A stretch of DNA of 64,000 nucleotides from Tolypothrix campylonemoides VB511288 (GTDB lineage: Bacteria > Cyanobacteriota > Cyanobacteriia > Cyanobacteriales > Nostocaceae), in contig JXCB02000039.1 of assembly GCA_000828075.3 (NCBI GenBank), positions 45,797 to 109,796 on the forward strand. The letters are read 5' to 3'. This document shows, piece by piece, positions 61,292 through 64,000 of this stretch. Position numbers and translations under genes: made by a program. Below the pieces are notes generated by a model, which saw nothing but the letters and a program-made list of their open reading frames with translations, searched no databases and was not told the origin of the DNA. Positions within the stretch are counted from its first letter, which is position 1, and each line of letters begins with the position of its first letter.

Positions 61292-63913
61292 TTACTTATT
61301 TTGGGGAAATCGAACTTTAAACCATGTAATCTCGCCCCGCTCTAGCTCAAGAGAGCCTGTAAGTTGTTCAACAAACATCATGACTAGCCTCAGCCCCATT
61401 GAGGCATTTTGCTCAAAGTCAAAATCGGCAGGGAGGCGATCGCCATCGTTGCCCACTTTTAGCTCAATCCAGCCATCAGCCAGACAAGTCAAGACGATGT
61501 AGATATGCCCAAAACTACCTTCTGGAAAGCCATGTTTCAGTGCGTTAGTCATTAACTCATTAAGCAGCAATCCGCAGGGAATAGCTTGGTCAAGACTAAG
61601 GAAAACTGGATTGTTTTCAAAATTGAGCATCACATTGCTAGCAAGAGATTCGTAGTTTGTCAACAAATCACCTGTCAGTTGTTGAACGTAGTTGGCAAAA
61701 TCGATCCCGGAAAAGTCGTTAGCCCGGTAGAGGTTTTCGTGTACCAGCGCCATTGAACTGACGCGATTGCAGCTATCCTCCAAAGCGGCTTTGGCTTGTG
61801 GATCACTCAGGCGATCCATCTGAAGCTCAAGCAAACTGCAAATGACATACAGGTTGTTTTTGACTCGATGATGAATTTCTGCTAACAAAACTTCTTTTTC
61901 TTGCAGTGAAGCTAGCAGTTCGTCTTCTGCGCGTTTGCGTTGTGTGATGTCTTCAGCAAACCCCAGCACAAACTGTGGATTTCCTTGGGAGTCGTAAATA
62001 CCGAGTTTTTTGGTACGGACAATCTTTGTTTCCCCCTGTTTTGTGCAAATCATCCCTTCAAGGGTTTCCACTGTCTCTGAGGTAGCTAACACTTCCTGAT
62101 CTCTAGCAGTACAAAACTCTGCATGCTGCGTTGTGAATACCTCATAAGCAGTTTTCCCTAAAACTTCCTCTGCTGTATAGCCCATCAACTCAATACACGC
62201 CGAGTTCCAAAGCACAAAGCGGAGATTGCTGGTTTCTTTAGTGAAGACAGCAACCGGCAAATGATCTAAAACCAATTGCAGGAAATTACGAGTCTCCACG
62301 AGTTGCATTTCTGCCTGTTTGCGTTCCGTTATATCAGTGATGAGAGCGTAGAATCCCTTAACCTGGGATTGAGCATCAAAATTTGGGAGAAGGTTTGCAG
62401 AAATATAGCGTTTACCACCCACTCGATAGGGCAGTTCAGATTCATAGTATACCGTCTCCCCAGCAAGCACCCGCTCGTTATATTGCTGAATCGCACTATA
62501 GGCAGCTTCACCAACAAACTCTCTCAAGGTTCTACCGTAAATTTGGTCTCGGTTGCACCCAAACCACGCCTCATAGGTCTTGTTGACAAACTGATAGCGT
62601 TGCTCTTTGTCAAGGTAGGAAATGCACACTGGTAGAGAATCGGTGATGAGGCGCAACTGTTCCTCGCTCTGCCGCAGGGCTATCTCTGCTTGTTTGCGTT
62701 GGGTGATATCCACATAAACAGATGCAATCCCGTAATCCTCCAAGGGAATTGGGGCTGCCGTCAAGCTGATCCAGGCAATTTCAGCATCGGGCTTAAACAC
62801 GCCCATTTCCACATCTCGAACAACCCGCTGCTCGGTTAGCGCTATCATACCAGCATATTCAAAACTGGGCTTCGGGCTACCGTCCGGGTGGATAACCTGC
62901 CACTCAGGACCGTTGTACCACCGCCGACAATGTTCAATAGCAGAAATGCCAAAAATTTCCTCAGAAGCTGAGTTGACTTCAACTACCTTGCCTTCGGGAT
63001 CGGTAATAACAATGCCAATAGGTAGGATATCAAACAGGGTTTTGTACTTCTGCTGGCTGGCGCGTAACTCATTTTGTAGGCGTTGGCGTTCGCGTAGCGC
63101 GGCTTGCCGTTCGATAATTTCCCTGGTCAACTCAGCAGTTCGTTCCGTCACCCGTTGCTCAAGTTCTTGACTCAAAGCCTGATACTTTGCCTGACTCTGG
63201 CGCAATTCCTCCTCAGTTTGCTTAATTCGTGTAATATCTGTTGCCGTACCAACTATCTGCCGGGGAGAACCATCAGTATTTCTGGTCAATACCACATCCC
63301 GACTGTAGAGCCAGATCCACTCTCCACTGGCATGACGCATTCGATACTCGCTTTCTACAACCTCCCCATCTTTGGCTAGTGCAACTTGCTTCTCAACCTC
63401 AGCTATTTTGACTCTATCGTCAGGATGGAACAGGGTTTGCGGATATGCTGTTCCCATTGCCACAGCAGCTTCAACAGACAAACCCAATACTTCATTCAAT
63501 TGCCGATTTGTATAGATATTCCGTTGTTCACACAGATCGTAAACATACAAAATTGCTGGCATCGAATTAGCAATCTGCTCAATAAATCGCTGCTTCTGTT
63601 GCAGTTGTGCCTCCATCTGATTGCGTTCGGCTTCAATGCGCTTGCGTTCAGTAATATCTCGTAAAATCGACAGGTGACGATGAGGAACAAAGTTTGCTAC
63701 AGCTGAGTATTCTGTTTCCCGCACTGTGCCATCTGGACGTAAGACGCGAGATTCACTCCTTACCCTTCCCTGTTCCAGAAATGACTGCCACGCTTGAGAA
63801 AAATCAACACCAGGTTCTAGAAAGTCAGCGACGCTTTTAGTCAAAATCTCTTCTCTGGACAAACCCAGCAGTTCACAGGCACTAGGATTGACATCTACAT
63901 AAAAGGGGAACAC
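61292..63913 (-). CDS. Multi-PAS histidine kinase, HWE/HisKA_2 type, N-terminally cut
   Basis: At least 873 residues with about six PAS/PAC units, recognised by repeated DITERKR-type ends, and a coiled coil near 230-270. The phospho-acceptor region is AEIHHRVKNNLYVICSLLELQ, the HisKA_2 form, followed by an HATPase domain with NALKHGFPEG and GLRLVMMFVEQL. It starts inside the first PAS domain (YVDVNPSACELLGLS). The 'start' GTG at 63913 is not a real start; the true N-terminus is missing where GC-rich bases begin near 63926. It is likely the sensor partner of the GGDEF response regulator. Confidence 0.85.
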   Translation of the reverse strand: MFPFYVDVNPSACELLGLSREEILTKSVADFLEPGVDFSQAWQSFLEQGRVRSESRVLRPDGTVRETEYSAVANFVPHRHLSILRDITERKRIEAERNQMEAQLQQKQRFIEQIANSMPAILYVYDLCEQRNIYTNRQLNEVLGLSVEAAVAMGTAYPQTLFHPDDRVKIAEVEKQVALAKDGEVVESEYRMRHASGEWIWLYSRDVVLTRNTDGSPRQIVGTATDITRIKQTEEELRQSQAKYQALSQELEQRVTERTAELTREIIERQAALRERQRLQNELRASQQKYKTLFDILPIGIVITDPEGKVVEVNSASEEIFGISAIEHCRRWYNGPEWQVIHPDGSPKPSFEYAGMIALTEQRVVRDVEMGVFKPDAEIAWISLTAAPIPLEDYGIASVYVDITQRKQAEIALRQSEEQLRLITDSLPVCISYLDKEQRYQFVNKTYEAWFGCNRDQIYGRTLREFVGEAAYSAIQQYNERVLAGETVYYESELPYRVGGKRYISANLLPNFDAQSQVKGFYALITDITERKQAEMQLVETRNFLQLVLDHLPVAVFTKETSNLRFVLWNSACIELMGYTAEEVLGKTAYEVFTTQHAEFCTARDQEVLATSETVETLEGMICTKQGETKIVRTKKLGIYDSQGNPQFVLGFAEDITQRKRAEDELLASLQEKEVLLAEIHHRVKNNLYVICSLLELQMDRLSDPQAKAALEDSCNRVSSMALVHENLYRANDFSGIDFANYVQQLTGDLLTNYESLASNVMLNFENNPVFLSLDQAIPCGLLLNELMTNALKHGFPEGSFGHIYIVLTCLADGWIELKVGNDGDRLPADFDFEQNASMGLRLVMMFVEQLTGSLELERGEITWFKVRFPQNK

Positions 63914-63925
63914 GGAAGAGATAGT

Positions 63926-64000
63926 GCATCGGGCCGCCCGGCAGAAGCGGGATCACGCTTCCGCGCGGGCAACCGTCGAAACCGTTTCCCCCGCCCCGCG
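63926..64000. other. GC-rich end unlike the rest of the window
   Basis: The last 75 bases are about 70 percent G+C and hold no HIP1 or cyanobacterial repeat. The kinase frame hits a stop codon at 63953-63955 and is out of register. The change is abrupt and resembles a chimeric contig end or contaminant sequence. Confidence 0.6.

Noticed and set aside
1..64000. CRISPR arrays, tRNA or rRNA genes, riboswitches
   Set aside because: No regularly spaced identical repeats, no cloverleaf with CCA-proximal features and no known riboswitch core was recognised by reading; a covariance-model search would be decisive.

Overview
The window reads as chromosomal DNA of a filamentous, probably heterocyst-forming (Nostocales-type) cyanobacterium. 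The palindrome GCGATCGC (HIP1) is scattered throughout, gaps hold the AT-rich spacers and small palindromic or 'accgcagaggacgcagagg'-type repeats common in that group, and several products (SLH/OprB porin, HpnP, RDD-pentapeptide fusion, IS1- and IS605-type remnants) have typical cyanobacterial architecture. This is inference from composition and families; no rRNA or tRNA was recognised.

Region 1 (about 0.7-31 kb) is a large organosulfur-scavenging island in two divergent arms. The left arm (minus strand, 11.4 to 0.7 kb) carries an SLH/OprB porin, three aliphatic-sulfonate-type binding proteins (one has lost its start), a nitroreductase, an SsuB ATPase, a TauD-type dioxygenase, a SAM methyltransferase and an SsuC permease. 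The right arm (plus strand, 12.5 to 31 kb) carries an AprBA-like flavoprotein/ferredoxin pair, another binding protein, tandem D-2-hydroxyacid dehydrogenases, an MFS exporter, SfnG-, DszA- and SsuD-type flavin monooxygenases, a ferritin-like protein, a metQNI methionine importer plus a second metQ, and a cysteine-dioxygenase-like cupin. Its distal end is decaying: a binding-protein pseudogene with two frameshifts, a class II aldolase fused to half a binding protein, and the tail of an acyl-CoA-dehydrogenase-type gene. Together the genes would take up sulfonates, sulfones and methionine and release sulfite or reduced sulfur.

Region 2 (31-37.5 kb) has a Tat-exported vanadium-haloperoxidase-family protein lacking the usual active-site Ser/His, another sulfonate-type binding protein, and a plasmid-like remnant zone with a degenerate IS1 element (784 bp, 8-bp target duplication) and SSB-like C-terminal tails.

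Region 3 (37.8-50.5 kb) is a hopanoid cluster: HpnP (C-2 methylase), two HpnI glycosyltransferases, HpnK deacetylase, HpnJ radical SAM enzyme and a squalene/phytoene-synthase-family protein. Interleaved are a SyrD-type ABC exporter, a second radical SAM protein and a diiron ferritin-like protein, which are candidates for undescribed head-group or export steps. A TnpB remnant and a small MITE nested in a palindromic repeat lie between them.

Region 4 (51-64 kb) holds mostly single genes: a TTC38-like TPR protein, a PhnD-like protein with no visible signal peptide, a small outer-membrane-type protein, an RDD-pentapeptide protein, a small membrane protein, a secreted protein, a response-regulator/GGDEF protein and a multi-PAS HWE-type histidine kinase. 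The kinase is cut at its N-terminus, where about 75 GC-rich bases unlike the rest of the window begin; this looks like a contig-end artefact.
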